Source: Archaeoglobaceae archaeon | GTDB taxonomy: Archaea; Halobacteriota; Archaeoglobi; Archaeoglobales; Archaeoglobaceae | NCBI GenBank assembly: GCA_027028145.1 | Contig: JALVJV010000021.1 | Coordinates: 62,001 to 126,000, forward strand | DNA: 64,000 nt | Reading direction: 5' to 3' | Shown: positions 17,715-24,651 of the stretch, piece after piece | How positions within the stretch are numbered: the stretch's first letter is position 1 | Layout: the number at the start of each line of letters is the position of its first letter | Made by a program: the position numbers and the translations under genes | Notes under the pieces: generated by a model | The model's input: the letters and a program-made list of their open reading frames with translations, nothing else | Database searches by the model: none | What the model was told of the DNA's origin: nothing

Positions 17715-17768
17715 TGTCAGACAGCCCCTAATTCATCACGATTCAGAGCTCAGGGGGCTTCATCATCC
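17715..17768 (-). ncRNA. C/D box sRNA, two guides
   Basis: Minus strand: C box ATGATGA (17760-17766), guide AGCCCCCTGAGCT of 13 nt (17747-17759), D' box CTGA (17743-17746), 3-nt spacer, C' box GTGATGA (17733-17739), guide ATTAGGGGCTGT (17721-17732), D box CTGA (17717-17720). All boxes match consensus. Predicted targets are AGCUCAGGGGGCU and ACAGCCCCUAAU, each with a C as the methylated residue by the D-plus-5 rule; I could not place them in an rRNA or tRNA from memory. Both flanking genes run the other way, so it must have its own promoter. Confidence 0.85.
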
Positions 17769-17818
17769 GCAAGAATTTCAACGGAAAGTATAATAGACTT
17801 AACGCACCGCTAAACCCG

Positions 17819-18997
17819 ATGGAAATAATCCTCGTAGGAACGGCACACGTATCCAAGAAGAGCATAGAGGAAACCAAAAGAATCATAGAGGAGGTCAAGC
17901 CTCAAGCCGTTGCTGTGGAGTTGTGCTACAAGAGGTTTTTGGCGTTAACTCAGAAGCCTCAAGAGATATCGGTTGTAGATGTAATAAAAAAGGGCGATGC
18001 GGCTCTTGTTCTATTCCAAATGCTTCTCTCATACTTCCAAAGGAAGATCGGCGAGGAATACGGCGTTAAGCCCGGAGCGGAAATGCTTGCCGCAATAGAG
18101 AAGGCGAAAGAAATCGGAGCCGATGTTCTGCTCATCGACAGGGACATCGCGATCACGTTCAAGAGGTTCTGGAATTCCCTATCAGTCTTCGAGAAGATTA
18201 GGCTGGTTTTCCACATGTTAAAAGGTCTGTTCGGCGACGAGGAAATAGATGTTGACGAAATGCTGGAGGAAGACATACTCGAAAGACTCGTTAAAGAGTT
18301 CAGAGACATAGCTCCATCGGCTGCGAAGGTTCTGATAGATGAAAGGGACGCATACATGGCGGCAAAGCTGATCGAAGCATCTAAGAGATACGAGAAGATA
18401 GTTGCCGTAGTCGGAGCTGGGCATAAGAAGGGGATCGAAAGGTATCTGAAAAATCCCGAGCTTCTGCCGGATTTAAGGGAGCTTGAAAGCGTTAAGGAGA
18501 GAAAATTTAGCATCCTCAAAGTTGTGAGCTTCGCGATAATAGCTTTTGTCATTCTGACGTTCGTAGCCGTTCTCACAACTATGAACTCCGAACTCATATT
18601 AAAAGCCTTCCTTTATTGGTTTTTAATAAACGGAGTTCTATCCGCAATCGGTGCTCTGATCGCCGGCGGTCATCCCCTTTCAGCTTTGGCGGCATTCCTT
18701 TCGGCTTGGCTTACGTCTCTAAATCCCATGATCGCCGCCGGTTGGGTTTCTGGGATAGTCGAGGCTAAGATGAGAAAGCCGACTTCACAAGATTTGGAGG
18801 ATCTTACGAAAGCCGAAAGCCTTCGGGAGCTTATGAGAAACAGAGTTTTTAGAGTTTTACTCGTAGCCGCTTTGACTAACGTCGGAAGCATGATCGGAAC
18901 GATATACGGAGCTTACGTAGTCGCGCAAATTACCGGGATAAATATTCCGGAGATCATAAAGAGGAATCTATACGGATTGCTGAGAAGAATAATTTGA
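17819..18997 (+). CDS. TraB/PrgY-family membrane protein
   Basis: 392 residues. The TraB domain begins EIILVGTAHVSKKSIEE and includes VAVELCYKRF, LLIDRDIAIT and VGAGHKKGIERYL, carrying the conserved GTAH and VGAGH elements seen in Tiki/TraB putative metalloproteases. The C-terminal third holds about four hydrophobic segments. Bacterial PrgY limits the activity of a peptide pheromone; archaeal members have no settled role. It stands alone, 105 bp after the HTH gene and its antisense-oriented sRNA. Confidence 0.85.
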   Translation: MEIILVGTAHVSKKSIEETKRIIEEVKPQAVAVELCYKRFLALTQKPQEISVVDVIKKGDAALVLFQMLLSYFQRKIGEEYGVKPGAEMLAAIEKAKEIGADVLLIDRDIAITFKRFWNSLSVFEKIRLVFHMLKGLFGDEEIDVDEMLEEDILERLVKEFRDIAPSAAKVLIDERDAYMAAKLIEASKRYEKIVAVVGAGHKKGIERYLKNPELLPDLRELESVKERKFSILKVVSFAIIAFVILTFVAVLTTMNSELILKAFLYWFLINGVLSAIGALIAGGHPLSALAAFLSAWLTSLNPMIAAGWVSGIVEAKMRKPTSQDLEDLTKAESLRELMRNRVFRVLLVAALTNVGSMIGTIYGAYVVAQITGINIPEIIKRNLYGLLRRII

Positions 18998-19072
18998 AGT
19001 ATTTCACGTCAGATCAATCCGGCAACTCAACATGATTTTATCAAAAACTATTTTATCGTCGAACCTTAGATT

Positions 19073-19576
19073 ATGACGATGTGGAAGAAGATCGCGGAAA
19101 AGTTCGAAAGGTATCCGTCCCAAATCGTAGTAGCCAAGGAGTTTTTGAGGTTGGGTATTTCGATCAAAAACGGGAAAGCCTACTGCGGGGAAATTGAGCT
19201 CGTGCCGACTAAGATAGCCGAAGCTTTGGGCGTCGATAGGAAGGTCGTCGTTTCTGCAATTCAGAATATAGAAGGAGACGAAGAGTTGAGAAAGGTTTTT
19301 TCATCTCTAAAGCCCGTCGCAAACATCACCGAAGTTGCAAGGATATTGGGCTTCGGTGTGCTCGAAGTTTACGCGGAAAGCCATAAGGTCGGAATAGTCG
19401 CCGGAATAACATCGATACTTGCAAGGGAGGGCATATCTATAAGGTATATACTCGCGGAAGATCCAGAGCTCAGCGTCGAGTCCAAGCTGACGATAGTTAC
19501 GGATACGAAGATTCCGGGAAGACTCGTGGACGAATTTTTGAAGGTAGATGGAGTTCAGAAGATCGTAATCAGCTAA
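19073..19576 (+). CDS. ACT-domain regulatory protein with N-terminal HTH
   Basis: 167 residues. The N-terminal half contains a helix-turn-helix-like segment (TKIAEALGVDRKVVVSAIQ), and the C-terminal half an ACT fold (VYAESHKVGIVAGITSILAREGISI, then KLTIVTDTKIPGRLVDEFLKVDGV). Archaeal proteins of this layout are predicted allosteric regulators that bind amino acids. The ligand and target are unknown. A TATA-like box (TTTTATCG) lies upstream and the gene is monocistronic. Confidence 0.75.
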   Translation: MTMWKKIAEKFERYPSQIVVAKEFLRLGISIKNGKAYCGEIELVPTKIAEALGVDRKVVVSAIQNIEGDEELRKVFSSLKPVANITEVARILGFGVLEVYAESHKVGIVAGITSILAREGISIRYILAEDPELSVESKLTIVTDTKIPGRLVDEFLKVDGVQKIVIS

Positions 19577-19663
19577 CGGACTTAGCGTTCGTATTCTCGC
19601 TCATAAAAAACTTAATATTTCAAAATGGAAAATTTTAAATACGATTTTATGCTCATTAGGATT

Positions 19664-20191
19664 ATGATTATCAAAGACGCGGATCTATCGAGAATATTGG
19701 TCGTTTCGAAAATCGGTCTCGAAGCATACCGCACCCTTCTAAGACTGGCTGGGAACAAAGAGATTCTGTGGGTGTCTTCGAACCCGTTTTTAGCCTACAA
19801 GGCTCTTAAAGATAGGAAGGCAAAGGTGTTCTCGTTCAATACGCGTAGATTCAACTCCGTAAGATTAAATCCGGGAAACTTGCAGGAGATACTACTTCAG
19901 GTTTCGAGGAGCGCAACACCAAACTGCGCCGTTATAATGTCGTGCCTATCGGAACTCCTGGCAATTCACGGATTGAACACTCTCTACAATTTCCTGCTAC
20001 ACCTCCTAGCCACTATCGAGGAGAAGGGCGGAATGATAATCGGTATGCTCATCGAAGGAGCACAATCGAAAAGCGAGGAAATACTGATATCTACGCTGTT
20101 CGATACAACCCTAAAGTTAGACAAAGACGTCAGACTACGGTTTCCTGAACCCCTTGCCGACGAAATAAATCTCGGCACTACTCTTCCTTGA
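19664..20191 (+). CDS. Hypothetical protein of the archaeal DUF835/RecA-like signalling type
   Basis: 175 residues from ATG 19664, about 26 bases after a TATA-like box (TTTTAAATAC), which predicts a leaderless message. The sequence alternates strands and helices (ILVVSKIGLEAYRTLLRLAG, NCAVIMSCLSELLAIHGLN, EEKGGMIIGMLIEGAQ) like the degenerate RecA-type domains common in Archaeoglobus signal-transduction proteins. No Walker motif is intact. The 3' end overlaps rlmE on the opposite strand by 57 bp. The family assignment is tentative. Confidence 0.55.
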   Translation: MIIKDADLSRILVVSKIGLEAYRTLLRLAGNKEILWVSSNPFLAYKALKDRKAKVFSFNTRRFNSVRLNPGNLQEILLQVSRSATPNCAVIMSCLSELLAIHGLNTLYNFLLHLLATIEEKGGMIIGMLIEGAQSKSEEILISTLFDTTLKLDKDVRLRFPEPLADEINLGTTLP

Positions 20192-20719
20192 AGCCTTCGG
20201 GCTGTGGAATTTCCTAAACCTGAAGAAGGGCTTGAACTCGTTAAATATGTTCTGAATTTCCTCACCTTGGAATATCTTTACGACGAAGCATCCACCCCGC
20301 ACGAGCGTCTGCTTGGCTATGTTGAAAGCCGCTCTCGCCAAATCGACGGAAAGAAGGTGGTCTATCGTCCACTTGCCGGTTATTTTAGGCGATGCGTCGC
20401 ACAGAACCACATCGAACTCCTCTCTGATCTTCCGTATTTCGTCGAGGGTTTCGGGTTTCGTTATATCTCCTTTTATGAACGTAACTCCCTCTATCGGCTT
20501 CATCGGGTTAATATCTACTGCAACTACCTTCGATCCGAGCTCCACAGCCACCTGACTCCATCCGCCGGGCGAAGCTCCTAAATCCAAGACCCAATCACCT
20601 TCCTTAATTAGCTTGAACGTTTTGTTCATCTGAAGGAGTTTGAACGCCGCTCTGCTTCGGTATCCCAACTTCTTGGCTTGCCAGTAGTAGTAATCCTGAC
20701 GATCCTTCTTCCTCCTCAT
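20135..20719 (-). CDS. rlmE: 23S rRNA 2'-O-methyltransferase RlmE (FtsJ/RrmJ)
   Basis: 194 residues. YRSRAAFKLLQMNKTFKLI starts the FtsJ domain, motif I is VLDLGASPGGWSQVA, and the K-D-K-E catalytic set is visible in RSRAAFKL, VVLCDASP, FVVKIFQG and SAEIYFVG. The enzyme methylates the ribose of the A-site loop uridine in 23S rRNA. It is convergent with the upstream hypothetical gene and 38 bp downstream of pyrH on the same strand. Confidence 0.92.
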   Translation of the reverse strand: MRRKKDRQDYYYWQAKKLGYRSRAAFKLLQMNKTFKLIKEGDWVLDLGASPGGWSQVAVELGSKVVAVDINPMKPIEGVTFIKGDITKPETLDEIRKIREEFDVVLCDASPKITGKWTIDHLLSVDLARAAFNIAKQTLVRGGCFVVKIFQGEEIQNIFNEFKPFFRFRKFHSPKASRKSSAEIYFVGKGFRKP

Positions 20720-20757
20720 AAATCTAAGATCCCGTGCGAAGGGATATAAGCTTAACC

Positions 20758-21432
20758 TCAGGGTTCGACCAAGGTTCCGATTTCGGCGTAATCCCCCTCA
20801 ACGACCCTCTTTATGTTTTCTGGCTCACCCAAGAACACGATCGTTTTAATCCCGCTTCGCTGAATGATCTTTACCGAAAGAACATCGAGCGGAAAGTTTC
20901 CCCCCGCTTCAGCCGATAGCTTCAGAACGATCTTCAGCAGTTCATCCGCTTTGATTTTATCGAACCTCCTCGCATTCGGATTCCTCCTCGGATCGTCAGA
21001 GTAGATTCCATCTACTGATGTAGCGTTCAGAAACAGATCGGCTTTGACGAACTCGGCCAGCAGAGCGGAGGTTGCATCGGTTGTATGCCCGGGAAACGTT
21101 CCGCCCATCACAACCACGTTATGATTCAGAGATAGCTCGTAGGCTTCTCTGAAATCCTTAGGAATTACCTTCGGTGCATTGCTTAAAGCTGAGCAAAGCA
21201 ACATCGCGTTGATCCTCGTAACTTCGATTCCGATGTAATCGCAAAGGGTGTTGTCGGCACCAAGCTTTTTGGCAGTTTTTATGTATTCCCTCGCAATTTT
21301 CCCGCCACCAACGACCACGAATACCTTGTTATCCTCTGCAATTTCTTCAATGACTTCAGCAAAGCTCCTTATCCTTTCGGCATCGAAATCCCTCATTAAA
21401 ACCGAACCGCCCAACGACAGAACTATCTTCAT
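20758..21432 (-). CDS. pyrH: Uridylate kinase (UMP kinase)
   Basis: 224 residues from ATG 21432 (MKIVLSLGGSVLM); the longer form from 21480 adds 16 residues inside the intergenic promoter region. This is an amino-acid-kinase fold protein of the archaeal PyrH type, which phosphorylates UMP to UDP in pyrimidine synthesis. The glycine-rich SLGGSV and VVVGGGKIAREYI loops and the NAPKVIPKDF and GTFPGHTTDATSALLAE nucleotide segments are present. It is divergent from fwdD; 241 bp separate the genes and hold inverted repeats. Confidence 0.93.
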   Translation of the reverse strand: MKIVLSLGGSVLMRDFDAERIRSFAEVIEEIAEDNKVFVVVGGGKIAREYIKTAKKLGADNTLCDYIGIEVTRINAMLLCSALSNAPKVIPKDFREAYELSLNHNVVVMGGTFPGHTTDATSALLAEFVKADLFLNATSVDGIYSDDPRRNPNARRFDKIKADELLKIVLKLSAEAGGNFPLDVLSVKIIQRSGIKTIVFLGEPENIKRVVEGDYAEIGTLVEP

Positions 21433-21482
21433 CCGGCTGAAGTTACCAGCTGGAATTAAATCGATTTCGACGATCGTCATCG

Positions 21483-21550
21483 TTTGTCATTTGATAACTC
21501 TTCAATCATATGCAACTTGCGAGCGCTTAGCTTAGATACGAAATGACAAA
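21483..21550. promoter_or_regulatory. Perfect 10-bp inverted repeat between pyrH and fwdD
   Basis: TTTGTCATTT (21483-21492) and AAATGACAAA (21541-21550) are exact reverse complements with a 48-bp spacer. The spacing is too long for a simple hairpin but suits two half-sites bound by one looping or oligomeric regulator. The site lies at the pyrH end of the divergent gap. No binder is known. Confidence 0.4.
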
Positions 21551-21591
21551 TCCATACCGAGTGATTAAACGACGATTAACATAGATCGTTG

Positions 21592-21618
21592 CGAAAATTC
21601 GATAGAGCTCGATTTTCG
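21592..21618. promoter_or_regulatory. Inverted repeat upstream of fwdD
   Basis: CGAAAATTCGA (21592-21602) and TCGATTTTCG (21609-21618) pair over ten positions with one bulged T. It lies 56 bp upstream of the fwdD ATG, just before a TATA-like GTTAAATAATC. It could be an operator; a stem in an untranslated RNA is the alternative. Confidence 0.3.
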
Positions 21619-21673
21619 AATCCTCAATGACTTCGCCAATAACGTTAAATAATCAATATTAATTCTGACAAAC

Positions 21674-22054
21674 ATGGAGTTCATTCTCATCTCCGGAAGG
21701 ACGATGCATCAGGGTGAAACCCTCCATCAGAAGTGTAGCGAAGAGTATATGAAGGCATGTGCGATTTGTGAGATGAATCCCGAAGATATGAAGGAATTGG
21801 GCGTTAAGGATGGAGACGTCGTTAGGGTAAAGTCTGAAGCCGGTGAGGTTAACGTTTACGTTAAGCCTTGTGAGGGCTTGGACAGAGGGATAGTTTTCAT
21901 CCCCATGGGTCCTTGGGCTAATGCAGTAGTTCCGGCCGGAACGGATTCGACTGGGATGCCGAGCTTCAAGGGAATCAAGGTCAGGATTGAGAAAGCCGAC
22001 GGAAGGGTTTTGAGGGGAGACGAACTGGTGAGGAGGTATGAGTTTGAGGGTTAA
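21674..22054 (+). CDS. fwdD: Formylmethanofuran dehydrogenase subunit D
   Basis: 126 residues forming the molybdopterin-dinucleotide-binding domain that is the C-terminal part of larger oxidoreductases, here a separate subunit. Visible motifs are RTMHQGETLHQKCSEEY, ICEMNPEDMKELGVKDGDVV and VFIPMGPWANAVV. With FwdB it holds the tungsten or molybdenum pterin that interconverts CO2 and formylmethanofuran. In Archaeoglobales the enzyme serves the reverse C1 pathway. It overlaps fwdB by 17 bp. Confidence 0.93.
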   Translation: MEFILISGRTMHQGETLHQKCSEEYMKACAICEMNPEDMKELGVKDGDVVRVKSEAGEVNVYVKPCEGLDRGIVFIPMGPWANAVVPAGTDSTGMPSFKGIKVRIEKADGRVLRGDELVRRYEFEG

Positions 22055-23363
22055 AGACGTCGTTTGCCCGTTTTGCGGATGCCTTTGCGATGACATAGTA
22101 GTGTATGTCGAAAACGACGAGATCAAGGAAGTCGAAAATGCTTGCAAGTTCGGTGCGCACAGATTTTTAGCCGTTAAGAAGCACAGGATAAAGGCTCCGA
22201 TGGTTAGAGAGGGACAGGAATTCAAGGAGGTAAGCTACGACGAGGCGATAAAAAGAGCCGTTGAGATTTTGACAAAGGCTAAGAAGCCGCTCCTCTACGG
22301 CTTCTCCTCGACGAGTTGCGAGGTTCATGAAGTTGCAATAGAGCTCGCCGAATTGCTCGGGGCTGTAATCGACAACACAGCATCAGTCTGCCACGGTCCG
22401 AGCGTTTTAGCCGTGCAGGAAGTCGGCTATCCTTCGGTTACGCTTGGAGAGGTAAAGAACAGGGCAGATCTCGTCATTTACTGGGCTTGCAATCCGATGC
22501 ACGCACATCCGAGGCACATGTCCCGATACTCCCTCTTTCCGAGGGGTATGTTCACCGACAAAGGCAAGTTGGAGAGGTTTTTGGTCGTAGTTGACGTCAG
22601 AAGAACGGAAACGGCTGAAATAGCGGATCTATTCGTTAAAGTAAAACCGGGTTACGATTTCGAGGTTCTGAACGCTCTCAGAACTATTCTGAACAAGGGA
22701 GACATCCCGCATGAAGAGATCGGCGGAGTTAAAAAGGAAACGTTGATGGAACTTGCCGAGAGGATGAAAAACTGCCAGTTCGGGATCCTATTCTTTGGCG
22801 TTGGCTTGACGATGAGTAGGGGAAAGCACAGGAACATAGCCGAAGCAATCAAGCTCGTGAGGGATCTGAACCGCTACACGAAGTTCAGCATAATGGCTAT
22901 GAGAGGACACTACAACGTTACCGGGTTCAACGAAGTTTCAAGCTGGGAAACAGGATATCCATTTGCAGTTGACTTCACGAGGGGGTATCCTTGGTATAAC
23001 CCCGGAGAAACCGACGCGAATTCGTTGTTGCAGAGCAAAGATGTTGATGCGGTCTTGGTTATAGCTTCAGACCCGGCGGCGCACTTCCCAAGGGAATCGG
23101 TAAGATACCTCGCCAAGATTCCGCTAATAGTGATAGATCCTTTCGAAAGTCTGACGAGCAGAATAGCCGACATTGTGATACCTTCGAAGGTCGTGGGAAT
23201 CGAAGCTGAAGGATCGGCTTACAGAATGGACGCCGTTCCTTTAAGGTTGAAGAAAGTCATAGAAGCTAAAGGGTTGCTTTCCGATTTGGAGATCATGGAA
23301 AGGATTCTGGAGGGCGTCAAGCGTAAGCTGAGCAGTAAAAGTGAGATCGCCGTTAAAATGTAG
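22038..23363 (+). CDS. fwdB: Formylmethanofuran dehydrogenase subunit B
   Basis: 441 residues. The N-terminal cysteines of CPFCGCLCDD plus C36 bind a [4Fe-4S] cluster. C118 in ASVCHGPS sits where FwdB/FmdB has its metal-ligating cysteine or selenocysteine, so this is the cysteine form. ACNPMHAHPRHMSRY is a further family signature. ATG 22038 has GAGGAGG just upstream. FwdA, FwdC and the ferredoxin subunits are not in the window. Confidence 0.95.
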   Translation: MSLRVKDVVCPFCGCLCDDIVVYVENDEIKEVENACKFGAHRFLAVKKHRIKAPMVREGQEFKEVSYDEAIKRAVEILTKAKKPLLYGFSSTSCEVHEVAIELAELLGAVIDNTASVCHGPSVLAVQEVGYPSVTLGEVKNRADLVIYWACNPMHAHPRHMSRYSLFPRGMFTDKGKLERFLVVVDVRRTETAEIADLFVKVKPGYDFEVLNALRTILNKGDIPHEEIGGVKKETLMELAERMKNCQFGILFFGVGLTMSRGKHRNIAEAIKLVRDLNRYTKFSIMAMRGHYNVTGFNEVSSWETGYPFAVDFTRGYPWYNPGETDANSLLQSKDVDAVLVIASDPAAHFPRESVRYLAKIPLIVIDPFESLTSRIADIVIPSKVVGIEAEGSAYRMDAVPLRLKKVIEAKGLLSDLEIMERILEGVKRKLSSKSEIAVKM

Positions 23364-23406
23364 CTCAAGAAAAATCTTTAAAAAGCGGAGGTTTAGGTAT
23401 TTAGGA

Positions 23407-23480
<74 letters not shown>

Positions 23481-23504
23481 CAAAGTGCCTTTTAAATTAC
23501 AGTT

Positions 23505-24107
23505 ATGATCGTCGTAAAGCTTGGTGGAAGCGTGGCATCGAATGTAAAGGAGATATTGTCTGTCCTGAGTTCAACCGGCAGGGATATATTAATAGTTCCC
23601 GGGGGTTGGATATTCGCGGATCAAATTAGAAAGCTTGGTGTTAAAGATGAGCAAGCCCATTGGATGGCGATTTTGGCGATGGAGCAGTTCGGTTACTACA
23701 TCTCCAGCTTCGGAATTGAAACGATAAAGCCCAAGGACTTCGAAGATATAGAGTTTGAAGGGATTAGGGTTCTGCTACCCTACGAACTCATCTTACGGAA
23801 CGACGAGCTTCCGCATTCTTGGGACGTAACTTCCGACAGCATTGCAATATGGATAGCATCAAAGTTAGGGATTAATAATATCGTAAAGCTTACGGATGTC
23901 GATGGTATAATATTGAATAACAGGGTTGTTGAGCGGGTTCGGGCTTCTCAGCTGATCGGAATTCAAACTTGCTTGGACAAATACGCCCCAAAACTCATGA
24001 TCGAGTATGGAATGGATACCTTTATCTGCAACGGGCTTTTTGCTAACAGGGTAAAAGATTATATAACTAAAGGAAGAGCGAAAGGCACGTTGGTTGAGGG
24101 GAGGTGA
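23505..24107 (+). CDS. mfnE: Amino-acid-kinase family protein, methanofuran biosynthesis kinase MfnE
   Basis: 200 residues. VVKLGGSVASN, ILIVPGGWIFADQIR, HSWDVTSDSIAIWIASKLG and LTDVDGI are the amino-acid-kinase nucleotide and substrate loops in the order seen in the archaeal kinase group that includes MfnE. MfnE phosphorylates 5-(aminomethyl)-3-furanmethanol phosphate during methanofuran synthesis. Placement just after fwdDB, whose substrate is formylmethanofuran, supports this. It overlaps the zinc-ribbon gene by one base (TGATG). Confidence 0.8.
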   Translation: MIVVKLGGSVASNVKEILSVLSSTGRDILIVPGGWIFADQIRKLGVKDEQAHWMAILAMEQFGYYISSFGIETIKPKDFEDIEFEGIRVLLPYELILRNDELPHSWDVTSDSIAIWIASKLGINNIVKLTDVDGIILNNRVVERVRASQLIGIQTCLDKYAPKLMIEYGMDTFICNGLFANRVKDYITKGRAKGTLVEGR

Positions 24108-24271
24108 TGCTGATGGAGGCGAGATGCATAACTTGCGGTGCCAACTTAATAGGAACGAATTACGTCGCGTTTCCTTGTCCGGAATGCGGTCAGACGATAT
24201 ACAGATGCAAAAAATGTAGGAAGCTTGCGAATCCGTATAAATGTCCTAACTGCGGATTTGTAGGGCCGTGA
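24107..24271 (+). CDS. Small archaeal zinc-ribbon protein
   Basis: 54 residues (MLMEARCITCGANLIG...). Four CxxC pairs are present: CITC, CPEC, CKKC and CPNC, enough for two zinc sites. This matches a small archaeal zinc-ribbon family predicted to bind RNA and often encoded beside translation elongation factor aEF1B, as here. The start at 24107 overlaps the MfnE stop; ATG 24113 is an alternative. It is too short for most ORF cut-offs but clearly real. Confidence 0.85.
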   Translation: MLMEARCITCGANLIGTNYVAFPCPECGQTIYRCKKCRKLANPYKCPNCGFVGP

Positions 24272-24281
24272 GGTGGTTCGG

Positions 24282-24548
24282 ATGGGGAACGTATACATGA
24301 AGCTTAAGGTGATGCCCGAAGATGTCGACGTCGATCTCGAAAAGATATACGAGAAGATAAAGGAAGTTGCTCCGGAGAAGGTTGAGATCAAGGACTACAA
24401 GATCGAACCCATAGCCTTCGGATTGAAGGCTCTCCTCGTTATGGCCGTTATGCCGGATGAAGGCGGAATTGGAGACGAACTTATAGAGAAGATCCAGAGC
24501 ATCGAAGGTGTTGAGAGCGTAGAGGTTGTAGCCACCGAGTTAGTTTAA
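24282..24548 (+). CDS. Elongation factor 1-beta (aEF1B, GDP/GTP exchange)
   Basis: 88 residues from ATG 24282, with GAGGTG seven to twelve bases upstream; a GTG at 24273 is out-competed by this arrangement. The sequence MGNVYMKLKVMPEDVDVDL through IEPIAFGLKALLVMAVMPDEGG is the compact archaeal aEF1B, which recharges aEF1A with GTP during elongation. It is the third gene of the mfnE-zinc ribbon-aEF1B run. Confidence 0.93.
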   Translation: MGNVYMKLKVMPEDVDVDLEKIYEKIKEVAPEKVEIKDYKIEPIAFGLKALLVMAVMPDEGGIGDELIEKIQSIEGVESVEVVATELV

Positions 24549-24577
24549 TATATCGCTATTCTGCTCATTTTTTATAC

Positions 24578-24630
24578 CGATGATGAGTTTCGGTCGCTCT
24601 GATTCGTGATGAAATTTCCTGCGGCTGAGG
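24578..24630 (+). ncRNA. C/D box sRNA, two 12-nt guides
   Basis: Plus strand: C box ATGATGA (24580-24586), guide GTTTCGGTCGCT (24587-24598), D' box CTGA (24599-24602), 3-nt spacer TTC, C' box GTGATGA (24606-24612), guide AATTTCCTGCGG (24613-24624), D box CTGA (24625-24628). Predicted targets are AGCGACCGAAAC and CCGCAGGAAAUU, each with an A as the methylated residue. I cannot place them from memory. A TATA box TTTAATATAT (24544-24553) lies about 27 bases before the expected 5' end, so it is an independent gene between aEF1B and the helicase. Confidence 0.93.
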
Positions 24631-24651
24631 ATACGTAATCCGAAAATCAGC

